A stretch of DNA of 64,000 nucleotides from Lujinxingia vulgaris (GTDB lineage: Bacteria > Myxococcota_A > Bradymonadia > Bradymonadales > Bradymonadaceae). The DNA lies in the NCBI RefSeq assembly GCF_007997005.1, contig NZ_VOSL01000031.1, positions 1 through 64,000 on the forward strand. The letters run 5' to 3'. Position numbers and translations under genes: made by a program. The notes under the pieces were generated by a model. It worked only from the letters and a program-made list of their open reading frames with translations, was not told the DNA's origin and made no database searches. Of the stretch, positions 44,557 through 52,641 are shown piece after piece (position 1 is the stretch's first letter; every line of letters starts with the position of its first letter).

Positions 44557-45477
44557 ATGTCATTGTTGAGCGCGATCAAGGGGCGTGGGCCGAGCGGGTT
44601 TGGTTATGGATCGACGGCTGAAGAGGTGACCGAGGGGTTGGACCTGGGCGGGAAGACGATTCTGATCACCGGGTGCAACTCCGGGATTGGTAAGGAGTCG
44701 TTTCGGGTGCTGGCGGCGCGGGGGGCGCATATCATCGCGGCGGCGCGGACCGAGGGGAAGGCGCAGGCCACGGCAGATGAGCTGGGGGTGAGCGCGCAGA
44801 CCACGGCGGTGGCGTGTGAGCTCTCGGAGCCGGAGTCGGTGCGGGCGTGTGTGGAGGCGGTCAAAGCGCTGGGACGGCCGATCGATGTGTTGATGCTCAA
44901 CGCCGGGATCATGGCGTTGCCGGAGTTGCAGGTGCATCACGGCTATGAGTTGCAGTTTCTGACCAACCACATCGGGCATTTCATCTTAACGCAGGGGTTG
45001 CGAGATAGCCTGAGTGAAGATGCGCGGGTGGTGGCGTTGAGCAGTGCGGGGCATCAGCATACGCCGAAGGGGGGCATCGCATTTGATAACCTCGATGGCC
45101 GCAACGGGTATGACGCGTGGCGTTTTTACGGGCAGTCGAAGCTTGCGAATCTGCTCTTTGCGCGCGAGCTTGCCAGGCAGTTTGAGGGGAGTGAGCGTCA
45201 GGCGTACTCGGTGCATCCGGGGGTGATCAAGACCAACCTGACGCGGCATATGAACCCGATCTTGACGTCGCTTTTCGGGATGTTTGAGTCGCTGACGCTC
45301 AAGAATGTGGAGCAGGGGGCGGCGACGCAGTGCTACGTGGCGGTGCATCCGCAGGTGGACGCCTCGGGGGCGTATTTTGCGGACTGCAATGAGGCGAAGA
45401 GCAGCAGCTACGGGCGAGATATGGAGCTTGCGCGGCGGCTGTGGGATGAGAGTGAACGGATTGTGGAGGGGCTTTAA
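44557..45477 (+). CDS. short-chain dehydrogenase, retinol-dehydrogenase/WWOX-like
   Basis: A 306-residue SDR. Cofactor motif TGCNSGIG (residues 39-46), NAG in LMLNAGIMALP, catalytic Ser in ALSSAGHQ and the Tyr-Lys pair in FYGQSKLANLLFARELA. The order and the N-HIGHF segment resemble the retinol dehydrogenase 11-14 / WW-domain oxidoreductase branch, which acts on lipid aldehydes or ketones with NADP. A GGGAGAG purine run precedes the ATG. It is convergent with the kinase gene that ends at 45491, leaving only 13 bases between stops. Substrate unknown. Confidence 0.88.
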   Translation: MSLLSAIKGRGPSGFGYGSTAEEVTEGLDLGGKTILITGCNSGIGKESFRVLAARGAHIIAAARTEGKAQATADELGVSAQTTAVACELSEPESVRACVEAVKALGRPIDVLMLNAGIMALPELQVHHGYELQFLTNHIGHFILTQGLRDSLSEDARVVALSSAGHQHTPKGGIAFDNLDGRNGYDAWRFYGQSKLANLLFARELARQFEGSERQAYSVHPGVIKTNLTRHMNPILTSLFGMFESLTLKNVEQGAATQCYVAVHPQVDASGAYFADCNEAKSSSYGRDMELARRLWDESERIVEGL

Positions 45478-45490
45478 GATGGGATTTTTC

Positions 45491-47473
45491 TTAGGATTCG
45501 CTGCGCTGGCCGGACAGGCTGCGCTTTCGGGGGACGCGCCAGACCCATGCAATGATCCAGAGGGCGGCGGCGTTGCTGGCGCCGTCGAACTCGAGCATCC
45601 AGTGGGGGAGCAGGCCGCCGCCGATGGCGCCGGCCAGAAAGGCGATGCTGGCCGGCCAGAGGCGCGCGTCGAGGGAGGTGGCCATCATCATCAGGGCGAA
45701 GGCGAAGAGGCCGTTCTCCAGGGCGATGCAGCCGGCGACGTCCAGGCCCAGGATAAAGCCCATCACGCGCATGATCAGCGATCCGAAGAGGATGACAAAG
45801 ATGCTGATGATGATGCGTGTGTTGATCGCGTTGCTTAAGAGGCGCTTGCGCATCAAGAAGACAATGAGGCCGGAGCCGCCGATGACGCCCAGGTACTGAA
45901 GGAAGTACTCGGGGAAGGTCATGGTGGCCAGGCCCTGGTGCACCAGCGCGCTGTTGATGAAGGGGATGGCGCCCAGGACGATGCCGAGAAAAAAGCTCAT
46001 GCGGCTGCGCGCGGCGCTGTTGAGGTCGAGGTCGACGTCGTGGGAGAGCTTTTTGAGCTTTTGAAGCTCGTGGGCCTCGTCTTTAAGGCGTAGCCGCAGC
46101 GCGCGCAGGCGCTCCTCGAAGGCGGCGCGATCGCCGCGGACCTCGTCGAGGAGCAGGGCGGCGGCCTTGTCGTCGCCCTGGCGGAGCTCGAAGTCGAGCA
46201 TGCGCTCGATGGCGCGGTCCAGACCTGCGCGTGCCGGGAGGTTGTCGGGCCAGATGGTCAGGGCCTGCTCAAAGCCGAAGCGGCACTCGGCGTAGAGGCG
46301 ATAGATACGGGCGGTGGCGTCGTCATCGGCGGGGAGGTCGGTGGAGGTCGCAGGGGACTCGTCGTCGCCGAGCAGCTCGTGGAGGTGCGCCTCCAGGGTG
46401 ATCAGGCGCATGCGGGCTTCGTCGGCCAGGCGTCGCGAGTCCCGGTGATGCTGGTAGCTGACGAGGGCCTGGCGAAGATCTTCGGCGCTCTGGAAGCGAT
46501 CTTCGGGGTTGTGGGCGGTGGCGGTGTTGCAGATGCTGGCGAGCTCTTCGGGGACCTCGGGGCCGTAATGGATGGGGTTGGCCTGGTAGGCGCTGATGAG
46601 GCTGGCCATGACCGATTCGCCGGCGTTTCTGGGGGTGTGGGTGATGAGCTCGTGGAGGATGGCGCCGAGCTGGTAGACGTCGCTGCGCTGGTCGATTGAA
46701 GCGCCGTCGCCGCGGGCCATCTCGGGGGCCATGTAGGACGCGGTGCCGGCGACCTCGTCGACGTGGCGGGCGAGCTGGATGCGGTCGGTGCCGTCGTCGA
46801 GGAGGCTCACGGCGATGCCCCAGTCCACCAGATAGACCTCACCGAAGTCGCCGAGCATGACGTTTTCGGGCTTGAGGTCGCGGTGGATCACGCCGCGGCT
46901 GTGGGCGAAGTGCACGGCGTCGCAGACCTGCATGAGGATCTCGAGGTGAGCGTCGAGGGGTTCCTGGTAGCCGGCAAAACGTCGGGGGAGCCGTTCGGGC
47001 TTTTGCAGCGTGTCGAGCCATGCGCGGCCCTCGACGCGTTTCATAACGATCATCGGGGCGCCGGAGGCGTCGACGCCCAGGGCGTGCACCGGGATGATGT
47101 TGGGGTGCTCGAGCATCCCGGTGACCCAGGCTTCTTTGAGCAGGCTGCGAGTGGACTCGGAGTTTCGGCGGTCGGGGCGTATGGTCTTGATGGCGACATC
47201 ACGCCATAAGGAGCGCTGGTGCGCCTGACGGACCACGCCCATGCCGCCCTGACCGAGCGTTGCGCCGGGCAAGAAGTCGGCCTTGTCGTCGTCTTCTATG
47301 CCGGTGTGAATCAGGGGGAGCGCGCCGAGAGCCTGCTGACGCTGGAAGGTCTCCAGCGGTCGGCGCGGCGCGATGGTGGCGCCGATATCGGGGGGGCCGG
47401 CCTCGGTGTCGCCCAGGGCCAGGGTCTCCCAGCGTGCCACCAGGGTAGGTTCGGGTGAATCGAAGTCACTCAT
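45491..47473 (-). CDS. Ser/Thr protein kinase with DWG motif and C-terminal transmembrane helices
   Basis: About 660 residues. Kinase domain about 68-345: glycine loop LGQGGMGVV (73-81), lysine in VAIKTI (96), HRDLKPENVM (197-206), and DWG (217-219) instead of the usual DFG; the activation segment ends GTASYMAPE. A coiled, charged region follows (about 360-490; EERLRALRLRLKDEAHELQK), then a membrane domain of about five or six helices (about 505-640). The ATG at 47473 begins MSDFDSPEPTLVARW and has AGGA upstream; the longer frame crosses the MITE and is rejected. Its promoter must lie within or beyond the MITE at 47553-47726. Confidence 0.87.
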   Translation of the reverse strand: MSDFDSPEPTLVARWETLALGDTEAGPPDIGATIAPRRPLETFQRQQALGALPLIHTGIEDDDKADFLPGATLGQGGMGVVRQAHQRSLWRDVAIKTIRPDRRNSESTRSLLKEAWVTGMLEHPNIIPVHALGVDASGAPMIVMKRVEGRAWLDTLQKPERLPRRFAGYQEPLDAHLEILMQVCDAVHFAHSRGVIHRDLKPENVMLGDFGEVYLVDWGIAVSLLDDGTDRIQLARHVDEVAGTASYMAPEMARGDGASIDQRSDVYQLGAILHELITHTPRNAGESVMASLISAYQANPIHYGPEVPEELASICNTATAHNPEDRFQSAEDLRQALVSYQHHRDSRRLADEARMRLITLEAHLHELLGDDESPATSTDLPADDDATARIYRLYAECRFGFEQALTIWPDNLPARAGLDRAIERMLDFELRQGDDKAAALLLDEVRGDRAAFEERLRALRLRLKDEAHELQKLKKLSHDVDLDLNSAARSRMSFFLGIVLGAIPFINSALVHQGLATMTFPEYFLQYLGVIGGSGLIVFLMRKRLLSNAINTRIIISIFVILFGSLIMRVMGFILGLDVAGCIALENGLFAFALMMMATSLDARLWPASIAFLAGAIGGGLLPHWMLEFDGASNAAALWIIAWVWRVPRKRSLSGQRSES

Positions 47474-47552
47474 GGGGCGTCCTGTGCCAGGCGTCAGGCT
47501 GGTGATCGGTGCCCTAAGGTTGCACGTGTTTGTCGATAGGTCGAGTCGATGG

Positions 47553-47726
47553 GACTCGCGAACAGGGCAATCGCAAATTCGGTTTTCATTACCCGCCACC
47601 GTAGGGGGACCCCTTGTGGGTCCCCGCCCTGGGAGTTCCGGAGGGGCACAAGACCCCTCCCTACGGATTGGGTGGGTTCTCCATAAAAAACCTTGTGGGA
47701 CGTCGCGATTGCCCTGGACTCGCGAA
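47553..47726. mobile_element. MITE: 154-bp element with 12-bp inverted ends and 10-bp target duplication
   Basis: The element 47563-47716 begins CAGGGCAATCGC and ends with its exact complement GCGATTGCCCTG. It is flanked by perfect 10-bp direct repeats GACTCGCGAA (47553-47562 and 47717-47726). Inside is a hairpin GGGGACCC-CTTGT-GGGTCCCC and a long inverted GTAGGG / CCCTAC segment. CAGGG ends and 8-10 bp target duplications are, from memory, typical of the ISAs1 family, so it may be mobilised by such a transposase. No gene inside; the rest of the gap to 47814 shows nothing clear. Confidence 0.88.
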
Positions 47727-47814
47727 ACATACGCGGGCAACCAGGTTTTCAGGGAGTGTGCTCGCGCGCTGAAGCGAAGTATGGAGCGTGTGAAGGAGAG
47801 GCGCAAATCACCAG

Positions 47815-47848
47815 AAAAGGCCCGAAACCGCCAGGTTTCGGGCCTTTT
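47815..47848. terminator. bidirectional intrinsic terminator
   Basis: AAAAGGCCCGAAACC-GCCA-GGTTTCGGGCCTTTT, 22 bases downstream of the aldo/keto reductase stop codon. Confidence 0.9.
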
Positions 47849-47869
47849 GTTTTGCGCACGACGTCGCGC

Positions 47870-48820
47870 TCAGCGGTAGATGCCCTCGGGGGTGTAGGGC
47901 GAGCCGTTGGAGGCGAAGAATTTGCCATCGAGGTAGCGGTAGCCCTTGTCGAGCGAGGCGATGGTCTTCATGTGCTCGTCGGTGAGCTCGATCTTGAGGG
48001 CGTCGAAGTTCTGCTGGATGCGCTTGCGGTTGACCGATTTGGGGATGACGACGGTGCCGCGCGCGATGGCCCAGGCGATCAGAACCTGGGCGGTCGATGC
48101 GTCCACCTCGCCGGCGATGGCCTCGATGGTGGGGTGGTCGAGGAGGGGGGGCTCATCGTCTTTGCGGTTCTCGCGATCGGTGGAGCCGAGTGGCGAGTAG
48201 GCGGTGAGCACGATGTCGTGGGCGTTGCAGAAGTCGAGAAGATCGCCCTGCTGCAGGTGCGGGTGGGACTCGACCTGGTTGACCTCGGGAGCCTCTCCGA
48301 CTTCGGCCAGGGCGCTGAGGCGCTCGGGGCCCATGTTGGAGACGCCGACGGCGCGGGATTTGCCGGCTTCTTTTGTGGCGAGCATGGCCTCCCAGGTCTC
48401 GGAGAGGGGGGCCTCTTCGAGGGTGAGCCAGTCGTCGGGGGAGCGGGGGAAGCCCACGCCGGGCTTAAAGGCGATGGGCCAGTGGATGAGGTAGAGGTCG
48501 AGGTAGTCGAGCTGAAGATCGCTTAAGGTCTGCTCGAGCGCCGGGGCGACGTCGTCTTTGAGGTGGGCGTTGTTCCAGAGTTTGGAGGTGACCCAGAGCT
48601 CGTCGCGGGTGATGTCGCCGGCGGCGATGGCGTCTTTGATGGCCTGGCCGACTTCGCTCTCGTTGCCGTAGACGGCGGCGCAGTCGAGGTGGCGGTAGCC
48701 GATCTCCAGGGCGGCGCGCACCGCGTCGTAGACTTCGCCGGGCTTGCTCTTCCAGGTGCCCAGGCCGAAGGCCGGGAAGGTCAGTCCGCTGCGGAGTTTG
48801 AGGGTGGGGTAGGTGGTCAT
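47870..48820 (-). CDS. aldo/keto reductase
   Basis: A 316-residue NADPH-dependent oxidoreductase with a TIM-barrel fold. The catalytic tetrad is intact: Asp46 and Tyr51 in HLDCAAVYGNE, Lys80 in VTSKLWNN and His113 in LIHWP. The NADPH-binding C-terminal motif IPKSVNRKRIQQNFDAL is present. Length and the LGTWKSKPGEV start fit the AKR1/4/5-type aldehyde and ketone reductases. AGGGAG precedes the ATG at 48820. It follows a separate gene on the same strand by 114 bases, and ends at a strong terminator. Substrate unknown. Confidence 0.93.
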   Translation of the reverse strand: MTTYPTLKLRSGLTFPAFGLGTWKSKPGEVYDAVRAALEIGYRHLDCAAVYGNESEVGQAIKDAIAAGDITRDELWVTSKLWNNAHLKDDVAPALEQTLSDLQLDYLDLYLIHWPIAFKPGVGFPRSPDDWLTLEEAPLSETWEAMLATKEAGKSRAVGVSNMGPERLSALAEVGEAPEVNQVESHPHLQQGDLLDFCNAHDIVLTAYSPLGSTDRENRKDDEPPLLDHPTIEAIAGEVDASTAQVLIAWAIARGTVVIPKSVNRKRIQQNFDALKIELTDEHMKTIASLDKGYRYLDGKFFASNGSPYTPEGIYR

Positions 48821-48934
48821 GAATACTCCCTGGGGGCTTTATAGATGTCACAGATGAAAGGTGCCGCGGGCCGCGCGCAGAGGGCGGCCGCCGGGGCCCG
48901 AAGGAGATAAGCACCGCCGCGGAAAGTCGAGCGA

Positions 48935-49798
48935 TTAGCCCCGGAAGAGGACGTCTTCGGCGGCCAGGGGCGCGTCGAGGACGCCGACCTCGGTGAGCGT
49001 GTCGATGACGCGGGTCAGCTCGGGCTGGTCGATGCCGGGGCGCTCGGCCCAGGTGGTCTGCTCCAGCCAGGCGGCGGCGTCTTCGGAGCGCTGGCCGAAG
49101 CGGGAGACGACCTCGGCGATGGTCGCCTCGGGCGCTTGTTTCATCTCTGCGGTGAGGGTTTGCAGAGTGGCGAAGAGGGTGTTGAGGTCGTCTTTGCGCT
49201 GGCGAGCGACGTCGCGGCGGCTGACGATCACAAAGGGGGCCCAGGGGGTGGCGCAGGTGCCCACGCGGCGCCACTCGCCGGAGTCGACGACGGGCTTGGT
49301 GGTGAATTTTTCCCACATGAAGGCGGTGCCGCGGCCTTCGGCCAGCGCGACGCGCGCGCCGGCCAGGTCGCCGACCTGCTCAAAGCGCATCTCGGTGCGC
49401 GGGTCCCATCCGTATTCGGCGGCGAGCACGTAGGCCATGATGTGGGATCCGGAGCGGGGGCGGCTGATGGCGAAGGGCTGGCCGCGAAGCTCCTCGATGG
49501 AGGTGTAAGGGGCGTCGGCGTGCACGTGCACGCCCCAGACCAGCGGGGAGGTGACGTAGGTGCCCAGGATGGTGGCGTCGCCGCCTTTGGCGATGTGAGT
49601 GACCACGCCCTCGGTCAGGAGCACCGCCACATCGAGCTCGTCCGCATCGAGGGCGGCGAGCATCTGGCCGGTGCCGCCAAAGTACTCGGTGAAGCTGTAG
49701 TCGAAGGCATGATCTGCGAAGAGGTTGCGCTCGGCGGCCCGGTAGAAGGGGGTGTTGAAGTGCTCGGGCACGCCGCCGACGCGGAGAGGTTGGGTCAT
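48935..49798 (-). CDS. cytoplasmic periplasmic-binding-fold protein (Ca3427-like)
   Basis: A 287-residue type 2 substrate-binding fold protein without any signal peptide or lipobox. Segments RVGGVPEHFNTPFYRAAERN, EYFGGTGQMLAAL, ELDVAVLLTEGVVTHIAKGG and LRGQPFAISRPRSGSHIMAY match the PBP2 'Ca3427-like' group, related to nitrate/sulfonate/thiamine-precursor binding proteins but found as stand-alone cytosolic proteins in fungi and bacteria. No ABC permease or ATPase gene is nearby. It could be an enzyme or a thiamine-type synthase relative instead of a transport component; the ligand is unknown. The ATG at 49798 opens directly into the conserved first strand. Confidence 0.8.
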   Translation of the reverse strand: MTQPLRVGGVPEHFNTPFYRAAERNLFADHAFDYSFTEYFGGTGQMLAALDADELDVAVLLTEGVVTHIAKGGDATILGTYVTSPLVWGVHVHADAPYTSIEELRGQPFAISRPRSGSHIMAYVLAAEYGWDPRTEMRFEQVGDLAGARVALAEGRGTAFMWEKFTTKPVVDSGEWRRVGTCATPWAPFVIVSRRDVARQRKDDLNTLFATLQTLTAEMKQAPEATIAEVVSRFGQRSEDAAAWLEQTTWAERPGIDQPELTRVIDTLTEVGVLDAPLAAEDVLFRG

Positions 49799-50001
49799 GG
49801 TACGGCTCGGGGTTGAGGGGCGCGCCGCGGGAGGGTGTGGGCGCGTGTAAGTCCATTCGCAGAGGGCATCTCGTTACGCGGAGGGCGCAGTCAAGACGGG
49901 AGACAACGATCGAAGGGGATCCGCCATGCCCCCCGTGTGCAGGAGGGCGTGTGGCAACGAGGGGATGGAGGGCATCCGGGGCGGTGCGGCGGGGCGCCCG
50001 C

Positions 50002-51507
50002 TTACCAGTCGGTGGGTTTGTAGTCTTTGAGGAAGAGTCCCCAGACGTGGTTGCCGGTGTTGGCGCCGTCGAAGATGGGGTCGATGATGCGCGCGGCGCC
50101 GTCGACGATGTCGAGCGGGGGGTGGAAGCGGTGCATCTCGCGTTTTTTGCGGGCGTGTTCGGCCGGATCTTCATCGGTGACCCAGCCGGTGTCGACCGAG
50201 TTCATGTGGATGCCCGACTCGATGTAGTCGGCGGCCGAGGTGCGCGTCATCATGTTGAGCGCGGCTTTGGCCATGTTGGTGTGCGGGTGCCGGTCGGTCT
50301 TGAAGATGCGGTAGAACTGGCCCTCCATCGCGCTGACGTTGACGATGTGCTTGTCGTGGGTCGGCACGGCCTCCATCAAGGGCTTGAGGCGCGCGTTGAG
50401 GATGAAGGGGGCCACGGCGTTGACGAGCTGAACTTCGAGAAGTTCCACCGCGCTGACCTCGTCGAGCTTGAGGCGCCAGGAGTTGACCCGGCGCAGGTCC
50501 ACCTGCTGGAGGTCGGCGTCGAGCTGGCCTTTGGGGAAGAGATGATGGCCGCGCTCGCGATCTTCGGCGAGGAGCTCCACCTGGCTTAAAAGTGCGCTGG
50601 TGGCGCCGGGTTTGGTCAGGGAGGCGCCTTCGGGGAGCTGGTCGTCGCGCTCCACGCGCCCCACCAACCGCCGCACCTCCGAGCCAAGATCGTCGCTGGA
50701 GAGCTCGCCCTGCATCAGGTGCTCATAGAAGCCGGTCGGGCGGCGCACCGTCTGGCAGGCGTTGTTGACGATGTAGTCGAGGCGAGGGAGGTGGTCGAGG
50801 AGGTGACGGCAGAAGACTTCAACGCCGGGGGTGTGGCGAAGATCCAGGCCGTAGATCTCCAGGCGGTCCTTCCACTCCTCGAAGTCCGCTTCGGCCGCAT
50901 AGCGGCGCGCGGCGTCGTTGGGGAAGCGGGTCAGCGCGATGACGCGGGCGCCGGCGCGCAGGAGCATGATGGCGGCCTGGTAGCCGATCTTGACGCGGGC
51001 ACCGGTGATGAGCGCGACTCGCCCGCGCAGGTCCGCGGTCTGGGAGCGTTTCTCAAAGTTGAAGTCGCCGCACTCCAGACACATCTGGTCGTAGAAGTGA
51101 TGCACCTCGGTGTAGCTCGTGCGGCAGACGTAGCAGATGCGCTCGTTGTTGGTCTGGCCGATGGGCTCGCTGGTGGGCGCTTCGTAAGGCGCGGGGAGCT
51201 CGTGGGGGCGGCCCTCAAACTCGGCGCGTCGGCGCGGGGTCTCGAAGATAGGCTTGTCGCGCAGCTGGCGGATGCCGGTCTGGTCGAGGAGGGCCTGATC
51301 CTCGTCGCGCTCCTGATCGCGTTTGTTGCGCTGTCTGGCTCGGGCCAGCGCGCGGCGTGCGTGTTTGGAGGGGTGTGAGACGCGCCCCGCCGCGATGAGA
51401 AAACGGCGCTGGGTGGGCTCGTCGATGTCGGCCAGAAGCCCGCGATCCTCAATGAGTTGCTCCATGAGGTCAGAGGCGGCGTCGAGTTTTTTCTTGAGAT
51501 CGTCCAT
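50002..51507 (-). CDS. short-chain dehydrogenase fold with N-terminal zinc ribbon, catalytic Tyr missing
   Basis: About 501 residues. N-terminal helical region (1-130), then a four-cysteine ribbon (ICYVCRTSYTEVHHFYDQMC followed by LECGDFNF: C-x2-C and C-x2-C) at about 130-160, then a Rossmann domain with ALITGARVKIGYQAAIML, VNNACQTVRRP and NVSAMEG. The usual Y-x-x-x-K reads T-N-M-A-K (HPHTNMAKAALNMMTRTSA), so Thr occupies the Tyr position. The rest of the SDR core, including an insertion after NNAC, is intact. The same substitution appears, from memory, in plant homologues, so it is a family trait and not damage. Start 51507 has no strong ribosome-binding site. Confidence 0.8.
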   Translation of the reverse strand: MDDLKKKLDAASDLMEQLIEDRGLLADIDEPTQRRFLIAAGRVSHPSKHARRALARARQRNKRDQERDEDQALLDQTGIRQLRDKPIFETPRRRAEFEGRPHELPAPYEAPTSEPIGQTNNERICYVCRTSYTEVHHFYDQMCLECGDFNFEKRSQTADLRGRVALITGARVKIGYQAAIMLLRAGARVIALTRFPNDAARRYAAEADFEEWKDRLEIYGLDLRHTPGVEVFCRHLLDHLPRLDYIVNNACQTVRRPTGFYEHLMQGELSSDDLGSEVRRLVGRVERDDQLPEGASLTKPGATSALLSQVELLAEDRERGHHLFPKGQLDADLQQVDLRRVNSWRLKLDEVSAVELLEVQLVNAVAPFILNARLKPLMEAVPTHDKHIVNVSAMEGQFYRIFKTDRHPHTNMAKAALNMMTRTSAADYIESGIHMNSVDTGWVTDEDPAEHARKKREMHRFHPPLDIVDGAARIIDPIFDGANTGNHVWGLFLKDYKPTDW

Positions 51508-51676
51508 GGGCGCGGTCTTAGCCCAAAGCCGGGCGGTGGACAAGGCCGGTTGGTGGGCCGACAGCGGGCGGAGGGTGCAGCGGGCGGCGATAAAGCGGGG
51601 CGTGTGTAGCTTTGAGGAAGAGAAGGCCGCGGCGGGGCGGTCTGGTCCACGATTCAACCAACGAGGAGGTAGGGCG

Positions 51677-52417
51677 ATGGCTCAAACATCCACAGAGACG
51701 TGCGACCCTGGCCAGTGGGATTTTTCGGGGCTGCGCGCGCTCTTTATCAACTGCACGCTCAAACCCTCTCCGCAGCGCTCGAACACCGATGTGCTGATGG
51801 AGGTCTCGCGCACGATCATGCGCAACGCCGGCGTGAAGGTGTGCAGCGTGCGCGCCGTCGATCACACCCTCGCGCCGGGGGTGTATCCGGATATGCGCGA
51901 GCAGGGCTTTGATGAGGATGACTGGCCTGAGATCTACAAGGAGGTCGAGGCCGCCGACATCCTCGTGTTGGGATCGCCCATCTGGCTCGGGGAGCGCTCG
52001 TCGGTCTGCTCCAGGGTCATCGAACGCCTCTATGCGATGTCGGGGATGACCAACGAAAAGGGGCAGTACGTCTATTACGGCAAGGTGGGTGGGTGCGTGA
52101 TCACCGGCAACGAAGATGGCATCAAGCATTGCTCAAGCGGCATCCTCTACGCGTTGCAGCACCTGGGGTATCTGGTCGGACCCCAGGCCGACGCCGGCTG
52201 GGTGGGGGAGGCAGGGCCAGGGGCCTCGTATGGCGATGAGGGGTCCGGGGGACCAAAGAACGCGTTTACGCAGCGGAACACCACGTTTATGACGTGGAAC
52301 CTTTTGCATATGGCCAGGATGTTAAAAGAGGCCGGCGGGGTGCCTGCCTGGGGGAACCAGCGCGAGGCGTGGGATGAGGGGTGTGATTTTGGACATCCCA
52401 ACCCCGAGTACCGCTGA
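51677..52417 (+). CDS. flavodoxin-fold NADPH-dependent FMN reductase
   Basis: A 246-residue flavodoxin-like protein. LRALFINCTLKPSPQRSNTD provides the phosphate-binding loop for FMN, ADILVLGSPIWLGERSSVCS is the second flavin loop, and GKVGGCVITGNEDGIKHC the third. Such proteins reduce quinones, flavins or metals and protect against electrophiles. GAGGAGG lies 7-8 bases before the ATG at 51677. It is divergent from the zinc-ribbon SDR gene (170 bases between starts), so the two may share a regulatory region. The stop codon overlaps the first bases of a hairpin element (52416-52515). Confidence 0.88.
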   Translation: MAQTSTETCDPGQWDFSGLRALFINCTLKPSPQRSNTDVLMEVSRTIMRNAGVKVCSVRAVDHTLAPGVYPDMREQGFDEDDWPEIYKEVEAADILVLGSPIWLGERSSVCSRVIERLYAMSGMTNEKGQYVYYGKVGGCVITGNEDGIKHCSSGILYALQHLGYLVGPQADAGWVGEAGPGASYGDEGSGGPKNAFTQRNTTFMTWNLLHMARMLKEAGGVPAWGNQREAWDEGCDFGHPNPEYR

Positions 52418-52515
52418 CCGCATCAGGACGAAGCCAGCGGTGTCGCTGCGGACTCGCGGTGGCGCTGCCACAGCTTCGTCCTGGCTCCTTGCTGGACTTC
52501 GCCCTGAGTGCGGTC
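52416..52515. repeat. hairpin element family 2, complete copy
   Basis: Exactly 100 bp. Outer arms GACCGCA (52416-52422) and TGCGGTC (52509-52515) are perfect complements; the inner arms CAGGACGAAGC (52424-52434) and GCTTCGTCCTG (52473-52483) are an 11-bp perfect stem enclosing GTGGC-GCT-GCCAC (52459-52471). The stop codon of the FMN reductase overlaps its first two bases. Confidence 0.88.
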
Positions 52516-52568
52516 AGGTTGATGTGAGCTTCCCCCCCGAATCTCTGTGGGGTTAGGTTTGAACGTGA

Positions 52569-52608
52569 AAAGGCCCGAGACAGCGCTAAAGGTGGGCTGT
52601 TTCGGGCC
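52569..52608 (-). terminator. intrinsic terminator (minus strand)
   Basis: On the minus strand GGCCCGAAACAG, loop, CTGTCTCGGGCC then TTTT. It ends the ATP-grasp gene whose stop is at 52642. Confidence 0.8.
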
Positions 52609-52641
52609 GGGGGCAAGCGGGATGTGGGGAAACTCTTTGCG

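Noticed and set aside
44039-44579. Minus-strand frames with repeated RGSELAPRASRPP segments
   Set aside because: They reflect a 43-bp DNA repeat; the frame changes from unit to unit and there is no ribosome-binding site.
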